Under the pieces are notes generated by a model. The model had not been told where the DNA came from, searched no databases, and saw nothing but the letters and a program-made list of their open reading frames with translations. Below are positions 19,340 to 28,006 of a stretch of DNA of 64,000 nucleotides, piece by piece. The translations under genes and the position numbers were made by a program. How positions within the stretch are numbered: position 1 is the stretch's first letter; each line of letters opens with the position of its first letter. The DNA comes from Pseudomonas sp. S06B 330 (GTDB lineage: Bacteria > Pseudomonadota > Gammaproteobacteria > Pseudomonadales > Pseudomonadaceae), in contig NZ_CP088149.1 of the NCBI RefSeq assembly GCF_002845275.2, positions 5,214,001 through 5,278,000 on the forward strand, read 5' to 3'.

Positions 19340-20239
19340 TTAACCTTCACCGTTCGCAGAATCGTTATCGGCACCTTTAGGGGGTACCTTGCGACCGCGA
19401 AAATCAATCAGGCTGTCGACAATGGCCAAAACCACGAGCAACGGATAAGTCAGCTGCATGAACAGCAGCAGTGTCACGTACATCCCAACCAACCAGAACT
19501 TGCCCAGTCGTCCTTGTGCCACCAGCCCATGCATCAGGGCGAGCCCTGCAAACATCAGCGGTACGCTGCACAGCGGCGTCAACATCGCCAGTTCAGGACC
19601 GAAATTCGGTCCCACCAGCATGAGCACCACCAACACCAGCGTTGGCACCAAGGGGAGTCTGACCGCTTGAAACTCGCGCCCAAAACCACCCGGGTTATAC
19701 AGTAACGCCTGCCAGTACCGTCCCAACATCAGGGCCAGCACACTGACGGCTTGCAACAATGCCGCTATGAGGCCGTTGAGCACCGGTGCAATCAGGCTTC
19801 CCAGGCGGGCCCGCTCCTCTACCGACAACTGCTGGTAGAGACCGTCGAGCATCTGCGGCAGGGCTTTTTCAAGCGCTCCAGCCAGAGCTTCAATCGGTTC
19901 GCGGAACACCGAACCCAGGATTACGCCATACACCAGGCCCATGGCGATGCTGAACAACAGCACCCGATTCCAGGACTGTCCGGCGCGCAGTAGCGCAGCC
20001 AACCCCAGCGTTCCCAGCAACACCATCAAGGTGCGCGGCTCGCCGAAGAACCACCAGGCCAACGCCGGCAATAATGCCCAGGCGAGGACTCCGGAGGCGT
20101 CCTTGAAACCGCGCCGCAGGAACACCAGGCTCCCAGCGGCGGCACTCAACCAGAACAACAGCGGCAATGCCGCACAACCCACCACCACCAGGGTGGCCTG
20201 CACGCGACCGCGCATGATGAAATCAGCTAAGGCGCGCAT
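19340..20239 (-). CDS. Multi-spanning membrane protein inside the rpsR-rplI operon
   Basis: 299 residues with about eight hydrophobic segments, for example residues 15-40, 47-60, 70-85, 93-112, 165-185, 205-222, 225-245 and 255-275. The C-terminus is charged (RGRKVPPKGADNDSANGEG). It resembles the DUF2232/YybS-type proteins that sit between rpsR and rplI in Pseudomonas and relatives. It starts 36 bp after rpsR and ends 18 bp before rplI, so it is cotranscribed with ribosomal proteins. Its function is unknown. Confidence 0.8.
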   Translation of the reverse strand: MRALADFIMRGRVQATLVVVGCAALPLLFWLSAAAGSLVFLRRGFKDASGVLAWALLPALAWWFFGEPRTLMVLLGTLGLAALLRAGQSWNRVLLFSIAMGLVYGVILGSVFREPIEALAGALEKALPQMLDGLYQQLSVEERARLGSLIAPVLNGLIAALLQAVSVLALMLGRYWQALLYNPGGFGREFQAVRLPLVPTLVLVVLMLVGPNFGPELAMLTPLCSVPLMFAGLALMHGLVAQGRLGKFWLVGMYVTLLLFMQLTYPLLVVLAIVDSLIDFRGRKVPPKGADNDSANGEG

Positions 20240-20275
20240 GCACTCTATCCTTTGCTACTTGTCGACGACCCGGTC

Positions 20276-20506
20276 TCAGCGGCCGTGGCTGTCGGTGTAG
20301 GGCAGCAGGGCCAGGAAGCGGGCGCGCTTGATAGCGGTAGCCAGCTGACGCTGATAACGAGCTTTGGTACCGGTGATACGGCTTGGAACGATTTTGCCGG
20401 TTTCGGATACGTAAGCTTTCAGGGTGTTGAGATCTTTGTAATCGATCTCTTTCACGTCTTCAGCAGTGAAGCGGCAGAATTTACGACGACGGAAGAAACG
20501 TGCCAT
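20276..20506 (-). CDS. rpsR: 30S ribosomal protein S18
   Basis: 76 residues. [20 protein letters not shown] and [20 protein letters not shown] are standard S18 sequence. S18 pairs with S6 on the 30S platform. It lies 28 bp after rpsF. Confidence 0.98.
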   Translation of the reverse strand: MARFFRRRKFCRFTAEDVKEIDYKDLNTLKAYVSETGKIVPSRITGTKARYQRQLATAIKRARFLALLPYTDSHGR

Positions 20507-20534
20507 GTAATAGGCTCCTCAAAAGGTCCGTGGA

Positions 20535-20960
20535 TTACTCGTCAGCGTTATCGCTGTTGTCGCTGTCATTGCTGTCGTCGCCATCGGCGTTGTCAGCATG
20601 CTCAGGACGGTCGCGACGCTCACGGCGCTCACTGCGGTTTTCTTCAGCCTTGAGCATCTCGGACTGGCCGGTAACGGCTTCGTCGCGACGGATGACCAGG
20701 TTACGGATCACGGCATCGTTGTAGCGGAAGTTGTCTTCCAGCTCGGCCAGGGCCTTGCCAGTGCACTCAACGTTCAGCATCACGTAGTGAGCCTTGTGAA
20801 CATTGTTGATTGCGTAGGCCAGTTGACGACGGCCCCAATCTTCCAGACGGTGGATCTTGCCGCCGTCTTCTTCGATCAGCTTGGTGTAACGCTCAACCAT
20901 GCCGCCGACTTGCTCGCTCTGGTCAGGGTGGACCAGAAAGATGATTTCGTAATGACGCAT
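20535..20960 (-). CDS. rpsF: 30S ribosomal protein S6
   Basis: 141 residues. [20 protein letters not shown] opens the standard S6 fold. The C-terminal 30 residues are a charged Glu/Arg then Asp/Asn/Ser tail ([16 protein letters not shown]), the region where RimK adds glutamates in related bacteria. It is first in the operon, with GTAAGGAG before the start and a 110-nt leader behind a strong promoter. Confidence 0.98.
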   Translation of the reverse strand: MRHYEIIFLVHPDQSEQVGGMVERYTKLIEEDGGKIHRLEDWGRRQLAYAINNVHKAHYVMLNVECTGKALAELEDNFRYNDAVIRNLVIRRDEAVTGQSEMLKAEENRSERRERRDRPEHADNADGDDSNDSDNSDNADE

Positions 20961-20981
20961 GAATGCTCCTTACGGGTTGTA

Positions 20982-21004
20982 GTCTGCCACCAGAGTGGTC
21001 AGAC
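20982..21004 (-). promoter_or_regulatory. Hairpin in the rpsF leader, possible S6:S18 control element
   Basis: In the leader, GTCTG-A-CCAC-TCTG-GTGG-CAGAC folds into a bulged stem that ends 22 nt before the rpsF start and is followed by an unpaired ACAACCCG. S6:S18 complexes bind a bulged hairpin with a CCG element in rpsF leaders of many bacteria. This hairpin has the right position, but the exact motif could not be confirmed by eye. Confidence 0.35.
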
Positions 21005-21078
21005 AAGGAGTGAATGACACTGTATGTCTTGCCTTGGCTGGGGGCGCGTGAGCGCCTGCCAACATGGCAAGGGGCGCA

Positions 21079-21107
21079 ATTGTAGAGAAGCGCCAGGGGA
21101 CAAGCAA
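21079..21107 (-). promoter_or_regulatory. Sigma-70 promoter of the rpsF operon
   Basis: Minus strand TTGCTT, a 17-bp spacer, then TACAAT, followed by a GC-rich start region. Transcription would begin near 21072, about 110 nt before rpsF. Confidence 0.7.
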
Positions 21108-21153
21108 GGGAATTGGTGAATTATTGAGCAGCCCCGCGAAGAGGGAGCCGGAA

Positions 21154-21251
21154 CACCTGCGAGAGCGAATTCATCCGCGCTGGGTCGCAGCGCGACCCCA
21201 AAGATAGGGCTGCTATGCGGTCCTTCGCGGATGATTTCGCCCCCACAGGTG
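21154..21251. repeat. Imperfect inverted repeat (REP-like pair) between rpsF and rlmB
   Basis: Arm 21154-21179 (CACCTGCGAGAGCGAATTCA...) is inverted at 21226-21251 (...TTTCGCCCCCACAGGTG) with several mismatches. Between the arms sits the perfect hairpin GGGTCGC-AGC-GCGACCC (21182-21198). This differs in sequence from the GTAGCCGCTG family at 3.6 and 55 kb. It also serves as the space after the rlmB stop. Confidence 0.65.
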
Positions 21252-21259
21252 CAGCGGTG

Positions 21260-22012
21260 TCAGACCTTGGCTTTGGCCTGGCGCTGACGAACGGCCTCGA
21301 ACAGGCACACGCCAGTCGCCACCGACACGTTCAGACTGCTGACGCTACCGGCCATCGGCAGCTTAACCAGGAAATCACAGTGCTCACGGGTCAAGCGGCG
21401 CATGCCCTTGCCTTCGGCCCCCATGATCAGGATGGTCGGCCCGGTCAGGTCTTGCTGATACAGCTCCTGCTCGGCCTCACCCGCAGTACCGACAACCCAC
21501 AAGCCACGCTGCTGGAGCTTTTCCAGTGTGCGCGCAAGGTTAGTCACGGCCACCAACGGGATCACTTCGGCAGCGCCGCAGGCCACTTTCCGCACCGCCG
21601 GGGTCAGGGTTGCCGACTTGTCCTTGGGCACGACCACCGCCAGCGCACCCGCCGCATCGGCGGTGCGCAGGCAGGCGCCGAGGTTGTGCGGGTCAGTGAC
21701 ACCGTCGAGCACCAGGATCAACGGCGCGCCTTCGGTACGATCGAGCAGCTCTTCGAGCATGGCCTCGCCCCAGACCTGGCTTGGGCTGACTTCAGCCACA
21801 ACGCCTTGATGCACGCCTTCAACCCAGGCATCCATCTCGCGACGCTCTGCCTGGCCGATCGCCACGCGGTTCTGCGCGGCCAGTTCAAGCAGAGGCTGTA
21901 GACGCGGTTCACTGCGACCTTCGGACAACCAGATCTGCTTGACCCGCTTAGGGTGATGACGCAACAGGGCTTCTACGGCGTGAACGCCGTAGATTTTTTC
22001 CAACTGACTCAT
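21260..22012 (-). CDS. rlmB: 23S rRNA (guanosine-2251-2'-O)-methyltransferase
   Basis: 250 residues of the SpoU (SPOUT) family. An N-terminal substrate-binding domain (LEKIYGVHAVEALLRHHPKR) precedes motifs NLGACLRTADA, GAEGKGMRRL and the C-terminal knot SVSSLNVSVATGVCLFEA. It methylates G2251 in the P-loop of 23S rRNA. Its ATG overlaps the rnr stop (ATGA), the same rnr-rlmB pair found across gammaproteobacteria. Confidence 0.95.
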   Translation of the reverse strand: MSQLEKIYGVHAVEALLRHHPKRVKQIWLSEGRSEPRLQPLLELAAQNRVAIGQAERREMDAWVEGVHQGVVAEVSPSQVWGEAMLEELLDRTEGAPLILVLDGVTDPHNLGACLRTADAAGALAVVVPKDKSATLTPAVRKVACGAAEVIPLVAVTNLARTLEKLQQRGLWVVGTAGEAEQELYQQDLTGPTILIMGAEGKGMRRLTREHCDFLVKLPMAGSVSSLNVSVATGVCLFEAVRQRQAKAKV

Positions 22013-24600
22013 GACTTGGCCTTGGGTTTACGTGATCCAGAGCCTGCTTTTGGCGGCCCCTTGCGATGCTTGCTCGGTTTCTCCGACGACTTGCCAGCCT
22101 TGGAAGACGACTTGCCACCGGCGCTTTTGGCATCGGACATCAGTGCCTTCTTCATTTCCCGGCTCTTACGCACTTCGGCGTTTTTCGCCGCGGCGTGCGA
22201 AGGAAAATAAGCTTCGGCGGTTTCGTTCTTTTTGCTCCTACGCGCAGGCTCGGCCTTGGTCACTTCAGCCTTGTCGAGGACCGGAACCGCTTTGCCATCT
22301 TGGGGGCGCACGCCTTCGGAACGCTGCTTGCGACCAATCGGCGCCTTCAGGGTGTTCTCTGCCATCTCGAAGTCGATCTTGCGCTGTTCGAGGTCGACGC
22401 GCATGACCCGTACTTCCACCGTGTCACCCAGGCGGAAGCTACGACCGGTGCGCTCACCGGCCAGGCGGTGGTGCACAGGGTCGAAGTGGTAGTAATCGCC
22501 CGGCAAGGCGCTGACATGCACCATGCCTTCGACGTAGATGTCGGTCAGTTCGACGAACAGGCCAAAGCCGGTCACCGCGGTGATCACACCCGGGAAACTC
22601 TCGCCGACGCGATCTTTCATGTACTCGCACTTGAGCCAGTTGACCACATCGCGAGTGGCCTCGTCGGCGCGCCGTTCGCTCATCGAGCACTGCTCGCCGA
22701 GCTGCTCCAGAGTCGCCTCGTCGTACGGATAGATCCGCGCCTTGGGAATGCTCATGGCGCCAGCGCGTTTGACGTGCGGGGTTTCCTGGCGCGAACGGAT
22801 CACACTGCGGATGGCCCGGTGGGTCAACAGGTCCGGATAACGGCGGATCGGCGAGGTGAAGTGAGTGTACGCCTCGTAATTCAGACCGAAGTGGCCGTTA
22901 TTGTCAGCGCTGTACACCGCCTGGCTCAGAGAGCGCAGCATCACCGTCTGAATCAGGTGGAAGTCTGGGCGATCACTGATCTGCGCCAACAGTGCCTGGT
23001 AGTCCTTCGGCGATGGACCATCCTTGCCTTTGTGCAACGACAGGCCCAGCTCACCCAGGAAGGCGCGCAGTTTTTCCAGGCGCTCTGGCGGTGGACCATC
23101 GTGTACACGGTACAGCGCAGGAATTTCGTGTTTCTTGAGGAATTCGGCAGTGGCGACGTTGGCCGCCAGCATGCATTCCTCGATCAGCTTGTGGGCGTCG
23201 TTGCGCACGGTCGGGCGGATTTCCGCGATTTTGCGCTCGGAGCCGAAGATAATCCGGGTTTCCTGGGTTTCGAAGTCGATCGCGCCACGGGTATGACGGG
23301 CCGCCAGCAGTACCTTGTACAGCGCATAGAGCTGCTTGAGGTCCGGCACCACTTCGCTGTACTGCTCGCGCAGGGCTTTGCCTTCGCGGGTACGGGCGTG
23401 TTCGAGCATGCTGCTGACCTTGTTGTAGGTCAGACGCGCGTGAGAGTGGATCACCGCTTCATAGAATTGGTAATCGACCATCTGCCCGGACTTGTTGATG
23501 GTCATTTCACAGACCATCGCCAAGCGGTCGACGTGCGGGTTCAGCGAGCACAGGCCGTTGGAGAGTTCTTCCGGCAGCATCGGCACGACGCGTTCAGGGA
23601 AGTACACCGAGTTGCCGCGCACCTGGGCTTCGGCATCCAGGGCAGACCCCAGGCGCACATAGCTGGAAACGTCGGCGATCGCCACGTACAGGCGCCAGCC
23701 ACCGGAGAACAGGCGCAGTTTGCCCAGGCTCTCGCAGTAGACCGCATCGTCAAAGTCGCGGGCATCTTCGCCGTCGATGGTCACGAACGGTAGATGACGC
23801 AGGTCGATGCGGTGCTCTTTGTCTTTCTCTTCGACTTCCGACTTGAGCTTGCGCGCTTCCTTGACCACCGCTTCAGGCCAGACATGCGGAATGTCATAGC
23901 TGCGCAGGGCAACGTCGATTTCCATGCCCGGGGCCATGTAGTTACCGATCACTTCGGTGACATCGCCCTGAGGCTGGAAGCGCGGGGTCGGCCAGTGAGT
24001 GATCTTCACTTCAACGAACTGACCGATCTTCGCGCCACCATTGCGCCCCGGCGTGATCAGCACTTCCTGCTGGACCTTGGGGTTGTCGGGGGTAACGAAG
24101 CCGATACCGCCTTCTTCGAAATAGCGACCAACGATGGTTTCGTGGGCACGCGAGATCACTTCGACCACCACGCCTTCACGGCGGCCTCGGCGGTCAAGGC
24201 CGGAGACGCGGGCCAGGGCACGGTCGCCATCGAACACCAGGCGCATCTGTGCCGGGCTCAAGAACAGGTCATCGCTGCCATCGTCCGGGATCAGGAAGCC
24301 AAAACCGTCGCGGTGGCCGGCGATGCGGCCGAGGATCAGGTCGAGCTTGTCTACCGGGGCATAAGTGCCGCGCCGGGTATAGATCAGCTGACCGTCACGC
24401 TCCATCGCCCGCAAACGGCGGCGCAGGGCTTCGATCTGGTCTTCGGTGGTCAGGCCGAACTCTTCGACCAGCTGCTCACGGGCAGCCGGCGAGCCGCGCT
24501 CGTCCAAGCGCTGCAGGATCAGCTCACGGCTAGGAATAGGGTTTTCGTATTTTTCCGCTTCACGAGCGGCCTCGGGATCGAGGGTCTGCCAATCGGCCAT
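22009..24600 (-). CDS. rnr: Ribonuclease R
   Basis: 863 residues, within the family range. There is an N-terminal winged-helix region (1-80), cold-shock-like domains (80-250) and the RNB catalytic domain (about 260-610) with the acidic cluster IDGEDARDFDDAVY. An S1 domain (SFPGVITAVTGFGLFVELTD, about 650-730) follows, then a Lys/Ser-rich tail from about 745. It degrades structured RNA 3' to 5' and takes part in rRNA and tmRNA quality control. It is cotranscribed with rlmB. Confidence 0.97.
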   Translation of the reverse strand: MADWQTLDPEAAREAEKYENPIPSRELILQRLDERGSPAAREQLVEEFGLTTEDQIEALRRRLRAMERDGQLIYTRRGTYAPVDKLDLILGRIAGHRDGFGFLIPDDGSDDLFLSPAQMRLVFDGDRALARVSGLDRRGRREGVVVEVISRAHETIVGRYFEEGGIGFVTPDNPKVQQEVLITPGRNGGAKIGQFVEVKITHWPTPRFQPQGDVTEVIGNYMAPGMEIDVALRSYDIPHVWPEAVVKEARKLKSEVEEKDKEHRIDLRHLPFVTIDGEDARDFDDAVYCESLGKLRLFSGGWRLYVAIADVSSYVRLGSALDAEAQVRGNSVYFPERVVPMLPEELSNGLCSLNPHVDRLAMVCEMTINKSGQMVDYQFYEAVIHSHARLTYNKVSSMLEHARTREGKALREQYSEVVPDLKQLYALYKVLLAARHTRGAIDFETQETRIIFGSERKIAEIRPTVRNDAHKLIEECMLAANVATAEFLKKHEIPALYRVHDGPPPERLEKLRAFLGELGLSLHKGKDGPSPKDYQALLAQISDRPDFHLIQTVMLRSLSQAVYSADNNGHFGLNYEAYTHFTSPIRRYPDLLTHRAIRSVIRSRQETPHVKRAGAMSIPKARIYPYDEATLEQLGEQCSMSERRADEATRDVVNWLKCEYMKDRVGESFPGVITAVTGFGLFVELTDIYVEGMVHVSALPGDYYHFDPVHHRLAGERTGRSFRLGDTVEVRVMRVDLEQRKIDFEMAENTLKAPIGRKQRSEGVRPQDGKAVPVLDKAEVTKAEPARRSKKNETAEAYFPSHAAAKNAEVRKSREMKKALMSDAKSAGGKSSSKAGKSSEKPSKHRKGPPKAGSGSRKPKAKS

Positions 24601-24761
24601 TAGGAGGGGTTCACCTTGTCTATATAAGGGTTAGTTTGGCATAGGCGTATTGAAACCGGAAATTTCAGGCTTGGACAGCCCTCTCAGAGCCCCCTGGATG
24701 CTGCCAAAACCATCATAAGGAACAACGACTTGAAAATTTTAAGATTTTTTCTGAACGGGGC

Positions 24762-24790
24762 TTTACAGCTCTCAGAGGCATCCGTATAGT
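24762..24790 (+). promoter_or_regulatory. Strong sigma-70 promoter of the tRNA-Leu operon with GC-rich discriminator
   Basis: TTTACA, a 17-bp spacer, and TATAGT, followed by GCGCACC as discriminator. The GC-rich discriminator is the hallmark of stringently (ppGpp/DksA) controlled stable-RNA promoters. Expected start is near 24797. Confidence 0.75.
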
Positions 24791-24799
24791 GCGCACCAC

Positions 24800-24818
24800 A
24801 ACGACGGCCACCGTCGTT
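24800..24818 (+). other. Perfect hairpin at the 5' end of the tRNA-Leu transcript
   Basis: AACGACGG-CCA-CCGTCGTT, an 8-bp stem with a 3-nt loop, placed a few bases after the predicted transcript start and about 50 nt before the first tRNA. It may guide processing or protect the leader; no T-run follows, so it is not a terminator. Confidence 0.5.
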
Positions 24819-24867
24819 ATAGTTGAGATGCAACGTGATGTGAAGCATCATGTGACCTTAGCGAAAT

Positions 24868-24954
24868 GCCCAGATGGTGAAATTGGTAGACACGCCAGCT
24901 TCAGGTGCTGGTGACCTTACGGTCGTGGAAGTTCGAGTCTTCTTCTGGGCACCA
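24868..24954 (+). tRNA. tRNA-Leu (anticodon CAG), copy 1
   Basis: 87 nt including an encoded CCA. Acceptor stem GCCCAGA pairs with TCTGGGC. Anticodon stem CCAGC/GCTGG carries loop TTCAGGT with anticodon CAG, reading CUG. The long variable arm (TGACCTTACGGTCG) marks a class II tRNA, and GTTCGAGTC is the T-loop region. CUG is the main Leu codon in this GC-rich genome. Confidence 0.98.
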
Positions 24955-25041
24955 ATTTCAAATCTTAGAACTGCCCCGCGCTTCTGAGATTTACTGCAAC
25001 ACGCTACACTGTTTTCGTTACAAGCTACACCGCTTCATTTT

Positions 25042-25128
25042 GCCCAGATGGTGAAATTGGTAGACACGCCAGCTTCAGGTGCTGGTGACCTTACGGTCGT
25101 GGAAGTTCGAGTCTTCTTCTGGGCACCA
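25042..25128 (+). tRNA. tRNA-Leu (anticodon CAG), copy 2
   Basis: Identical base for base to the copy 87 bp upstream, including the encoded CCA. Both are followed by AATT before the sequences diverge. They share one promoter and one terminator. Confidence 0.98.
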
Positions 25129-25137
25129 ATTCAGATC

Positions 25138-25160
25138 AAACCCGCGAAAGCGGGTTTTTT
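25138..25160 (+). terminator. Terminator of the tRNA-Leu operon
   Basis: AAACCCGC-GAAA-GCGGGTTT followed by TTT: an 8-bp stem with a GNRA-type loop and a T-run, 10 nt after the second tRNA. Confidence 0.9.
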
Positions 25161-25251
25161 CGTTTCTACCCCGCCTCATTTCTTGCCTACGCCCTCCTGA
25201 CTAACCGATAGCCTGCTCATGAATTTCCCTTCACAAGGGCACTTGAGAAGC

Positions 25252-25270
25252 GATATCGCTTATCATTGTT
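25252..25270 (+). promoter_or_regulatory. Candidate Fur box before the iron-binding protein gene
   Basis: GATATCGCTTATCATTGTT; its reverse complement matches 14 of 19 positions of the consensus GATAATGATAATCATTATC. It lies 36 bp before the start codon of an Fbp-type ferric-binding protein, which fits iron repression. Confidence 0.6.
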
Positions 25271-25305
25271 TCCAGATATGTAGCCGCAAGCGAGGAAACA
25301 CCCGC

Positions 25306-26319
25306 ATGATGTTCCGCAATAACCCCCTGTTGCGCGGCCTGGCCGTTTCTGTTTTTGCCCTGGTGCTTGGCGCCCCCGCCGCCATGGCCGCCGACCCGAT
25401 ATCGCTGACCCTGTACAACGGCCAGCACAAGGAAATCGGCGACGCCATCGCCAAGGCCTATGAGGCCAAGACTGGCGTCCACATCAACGTCCGCAAGGGT
25501 AGCAGCAACCAGCTGGCTAGCCAGATCATCGAAGAAGGCGAGCGCTCGCCAGCCGATGTCATCTACACCGAAGAGTCGCCACCGCTGAACAACCTGGGCG
25601 AACTCGGCCTGCTGGCCAAGATCGACGACTCCACCCTGCAGATGCTGCCCAAGGAATTTGTCGCCGGCAACGGCACCTGGATGGGCGTGACAGCACGAAC
25701 CCGGGTTGTCGCCTTCAACCCCAAGGTCATCGACGAGAAAGAACTTCCGCCTTCGGTCATGGACTTTGCCAACCCCGAGTGGGAAGGCAAGATCGGCTTC
25801 GTGCCGACCAGCGGCGCGTTCCAGGAACAGGCCGTGGCCATCCTCAAGCTGCACGGCCGTGAGGCTGCCGAAGAATGGCTGACCGGCCTCAAGGCCTTCG
25901 GCAAGACTTACACCAATAACATGGTTGCCCTCAAAGCCGTGGAAAACGGGGAAGTAGCCGCCGTACTGGTTAACAACTACTACTGGTATGCACTGAAAAA
26001 AGAACGCGGCCAGCTGGATTCGAAACTCTACTACCTGGCGGATGGCGACGTCGGCGGCCTGATGACCATTTCCGGCGCCGCAGCCGTCAAGGCCAGCAAA
26101 CACCCTAAGGAAGCCCAGGCGCTGCTGGCCTGGATGGCCAGCGAAGAAGGCCAGCGCGTAATTACCCAGACCACCGCCGAATACCCGCTACACAAAGGCA
26201 TGGTCTCGGACCAGGGTCTGAAGCCGTTCGAGGACCTGCGTCCGCCGAAAATCACCCCAGCCGACCTGGGCAACGCTGAAGAAGCCCTGGAACTCGAACG
26301 CGAAGTTGGCTTGCTGTAA
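25306..26319 (+). CDS. Periplasmic Fe(III)-binding protein of an Fbp/Hit-type ABC transporter
   Basis: 337 residues from the ATG at 25306 behind GAGGAA. The signal peptide covers residues 1-28 (cut AMA / ADP). The mature part is a type 2 periplasmic binding fold: LTLYNGQHKEIGDAIAKAYE, then GSSNQLASQI, and the paired tyrosines Tyr225-Tyr226 in VNNYYWY that coordinate ferric iron in FbpA-type proteins. It delivers iron to the permease whose ATG overlaps this stop by one base (TAATG). The upstream Fur-like box supports iron regulation. No ATPase gene follows. Confidence 0.9.
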   Translation: MMFRNNPLLRGLAVSVFALVLGAPAAMAADPISLTLYNGQHKEIGDAIAKAYEAKTGVHINVRKGSSNQLASQIIEEGERSPADVIYTEESPPLNNLGELGLLAKIDDSTLQMLPKEFVAGNGTWMGVTARTRVVAFNPKVIDEKELPPSVMDFANPEWEGKIGFVPTSGAFQEQAVAILKLHGREAAEEWLTGLKAFGKTYTNNMVALKAVENGEVAAVLVNNYYWYALKKERGQLDSKLYYLADGDVGGLMTISGAAAVKASKHPKEAQALLAWMASEEGQRVITQTTAEYPLHKGMVSDQGLKPFEDLRPPKITPADLGNAEEALELEREVGLL

Positions 26320-27887
26320 TGAGCGCAGCCCTGCCCGCGATCCAACCGACCAGTCGCTATGTCCCCAAGCGCAAGCGCCCCTCTATCTGGGTCGTGCTGC
26401 CGGTACTGCTACTGGTCGGTTTGAGCCTGCTACCCCTGCTCTACGTTGCCCTGAAGACCTGGGAAGCGGGCTGGCGCGAAGCGCTGCATCTGCTCTGGCG
26501 CCCGTTTGTTTGGGGCCTGATGCGCAATACGCTAATGCTGATGACGGGCGTAACCCTGGCCTGTATGGCCCTCGGCGTAGCGCTGGCCTGGCTACTGGAA
26601 CGTAGCGATCTTCCTGGGCGACGCGTGTGGGGCGTGATCCTCTGCCTGCCGTTTGCCGTACCAGCCTTCGTCAGCGGCTTTACCTGGGTATCCTTGAGCC
26701 CGCGCTTCGAAGGCCTGGCCGGCGCCATCCTAGTGATGAGCCTGTCCAAGTACCCGCTGGTGTTCCTGCCCGTGGCCGCGACCCTGCGCAATCTCGACAC
26801 CTCACTTGAAGAGTCGGCGCGCACCCTGGGGCAAAATCGCTGGGGGGTGTTCTTCAAGATCACCCTACCCCTGCTGTGGCCATCGATTCTCGGCGGCAGC
26901 CTGCTGATTGCCCTGCACATGCTGGTCGAGTTCGGCGCGCTGTCGATCCTCGGCCTGCAAACCTTCACTACGGCGATTTACCAACAATTCGAACTGGAAT
27001 TCAGCAACGCCAATGCGGCCATGCTCTCGGCTGTACTGCTGTTCATGTGCTTACTGATGCTCTGGTTTGAGCTGCGCGTGCGCGGCAATGCCCGGCATGT
27101 GCGAATTGGCCAGGGTGTAGCGCGGCGCGGCGCCCCCATTCGCCTACGGGCATGGATGCCGGCAGGACAATTGTTTTGCCTGGCCCTGGCATTGCTGGGC
27201 AGCGGGATTCCCCTGGGCATGCTCGGCTACTGGCTGAGTGTTGGTTCGTCCGCGGCCTTCCCGGTCGCCGATATCAGCCGCGCTCTGTTCTCCTCGCTAT
27301 CACTGTCGCTGGGAGGCGCTGGCCTGAGCCTGCTGCTGGCATTGCCAGTGAGCTTTCTGGTGGTGCGCTACAAAGGTCGCCTGGCGATCTGGGCCGAGCG
27401 CTTGCCTTATTTGTTGCACGCCCTGCCCGGCCTGGTGATTGCCTTGACCCTGGTGTATTTCGCTTTGCACTACGTGCCTGCGCTGTACCAGACCACCGGG
27501 TTGTTGTTGCTGGCGTATGCCCTGCTGTTCTTGCCTCTGGCCCAAGCGCCGGTGCGCACAGCGCTGCACAAGGCAGCACCGCAACTTGAAGAGGCGGCGC
27601 GAACACTCGGGGCGACTCAATTCAGTGCATTCTGCCGGGTCACCTTGCCGATCATCTTCCCGGCACTGGCAGCGGCGTTTGCCCTGGTGTTTCTGGATGC
27701 CATGAAAGAACTGACCGCCACCTTGCTGCTCAGCCCGACAGGCATGACCACTCTGGCTACCGAGGTGTGGGCGCACACAGCCAATGTCGAGTTTGCGGCT
27801 GCCGCCCCCTATGCCGCCTTGCTGATTCTGGTGTCTGGGTTGCCGGTGTACCTACTGACAACGCGAATGTACCTGAACCGCGCTTGA
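26319..27887 (+). CDS. Fused two-domain permease of a Fe(III) ABC transporter
   Basis: 522 residues, the length of FbpB/HitB permeases that carry two BPD_transp_1 domains in one chain. Both cytoplasmic coupling (EAA) loops are visible: EESARTLGQNRWGVFFKITL in the first half and EEAARTLGATQFSAFCRVTL in the second. About twelve hydrophobic segments are present. It is translationally coupled to the binding protein. The required ATPase is not encoded next to it and must come from elsewhere in the genome. Confidence 0.9.
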   Translation: MSAALPAIQPTSRYVPKRKRPSIWVVLPVLLLVGLSLLPLLYVALKTWEAGWREALHLLWRPFVWGLMRNTLMLMTGVTLACMALGVALAWLLERSDLPGRRVWGVILCLPFAVPAFVSGFTWVSLSPRFEGLAGAILVMSLSKYPLVFLPVAATLRNLDTSLEESARTLGQNRWGVFFKITLPLLWPSILGGSLLIALHMLVEFGALSILGLQTFTTAIYQQFELEFSNANAAMLSAVLLFMCLLMLWFELRVRGNARHVRIGQGVARRGAPIRLRAWMPAGQLFCLALALLGSGIPLGMLGYWLSVGSSAAFPVADISRALFSSLSLSLGGAGLSLLLALPVSFLVVRYKGRLAIWAERLPYLLHALPGLVIALTLVYFALHYVPALYQTTGLLLLAYALLFLPLAQAPVRTALHKAAPQLEEAARTLGATQFSAFCRVTLPIIFPALAAAFALVFLDAMKELTATLLLSPTGMTTLATEVWAHTANVEFAAAAPYAALLILVSGLPVYLLTTRMYLNRA

Positions 27888-27966
27888 GCCCTCCCCACAT
27901 AGGATCCGGGCGCATTGATTGCCTGTATGAAATCGGCGCGGTGTCAGCTGTTACGCGTCGCCTGCA

Positions 27967-27990
27967 TCGCTGGCAAGGCCAGCTCCCACA
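27967..27990. repeat. Single REP-like unit
   Basis: TCGCTGGCAAGGCCAGCTCCCACA contains the stem GCTGGC-AAG-GCCAGC followed by TCCCACA, a layout common for Pseudomonas REP units. It lies between the convergent permease and chemoreceptor genes. Confidence 0.6.
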
Positions 27991-28006
27991 AGCTCGGAGG
28001 ACGGGA

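Noticed and set aside
22066..23793. 575-codon plus-strand frame antisense to rnr
   Set aside because: RNase R domains are unmistakable on the minus strand.
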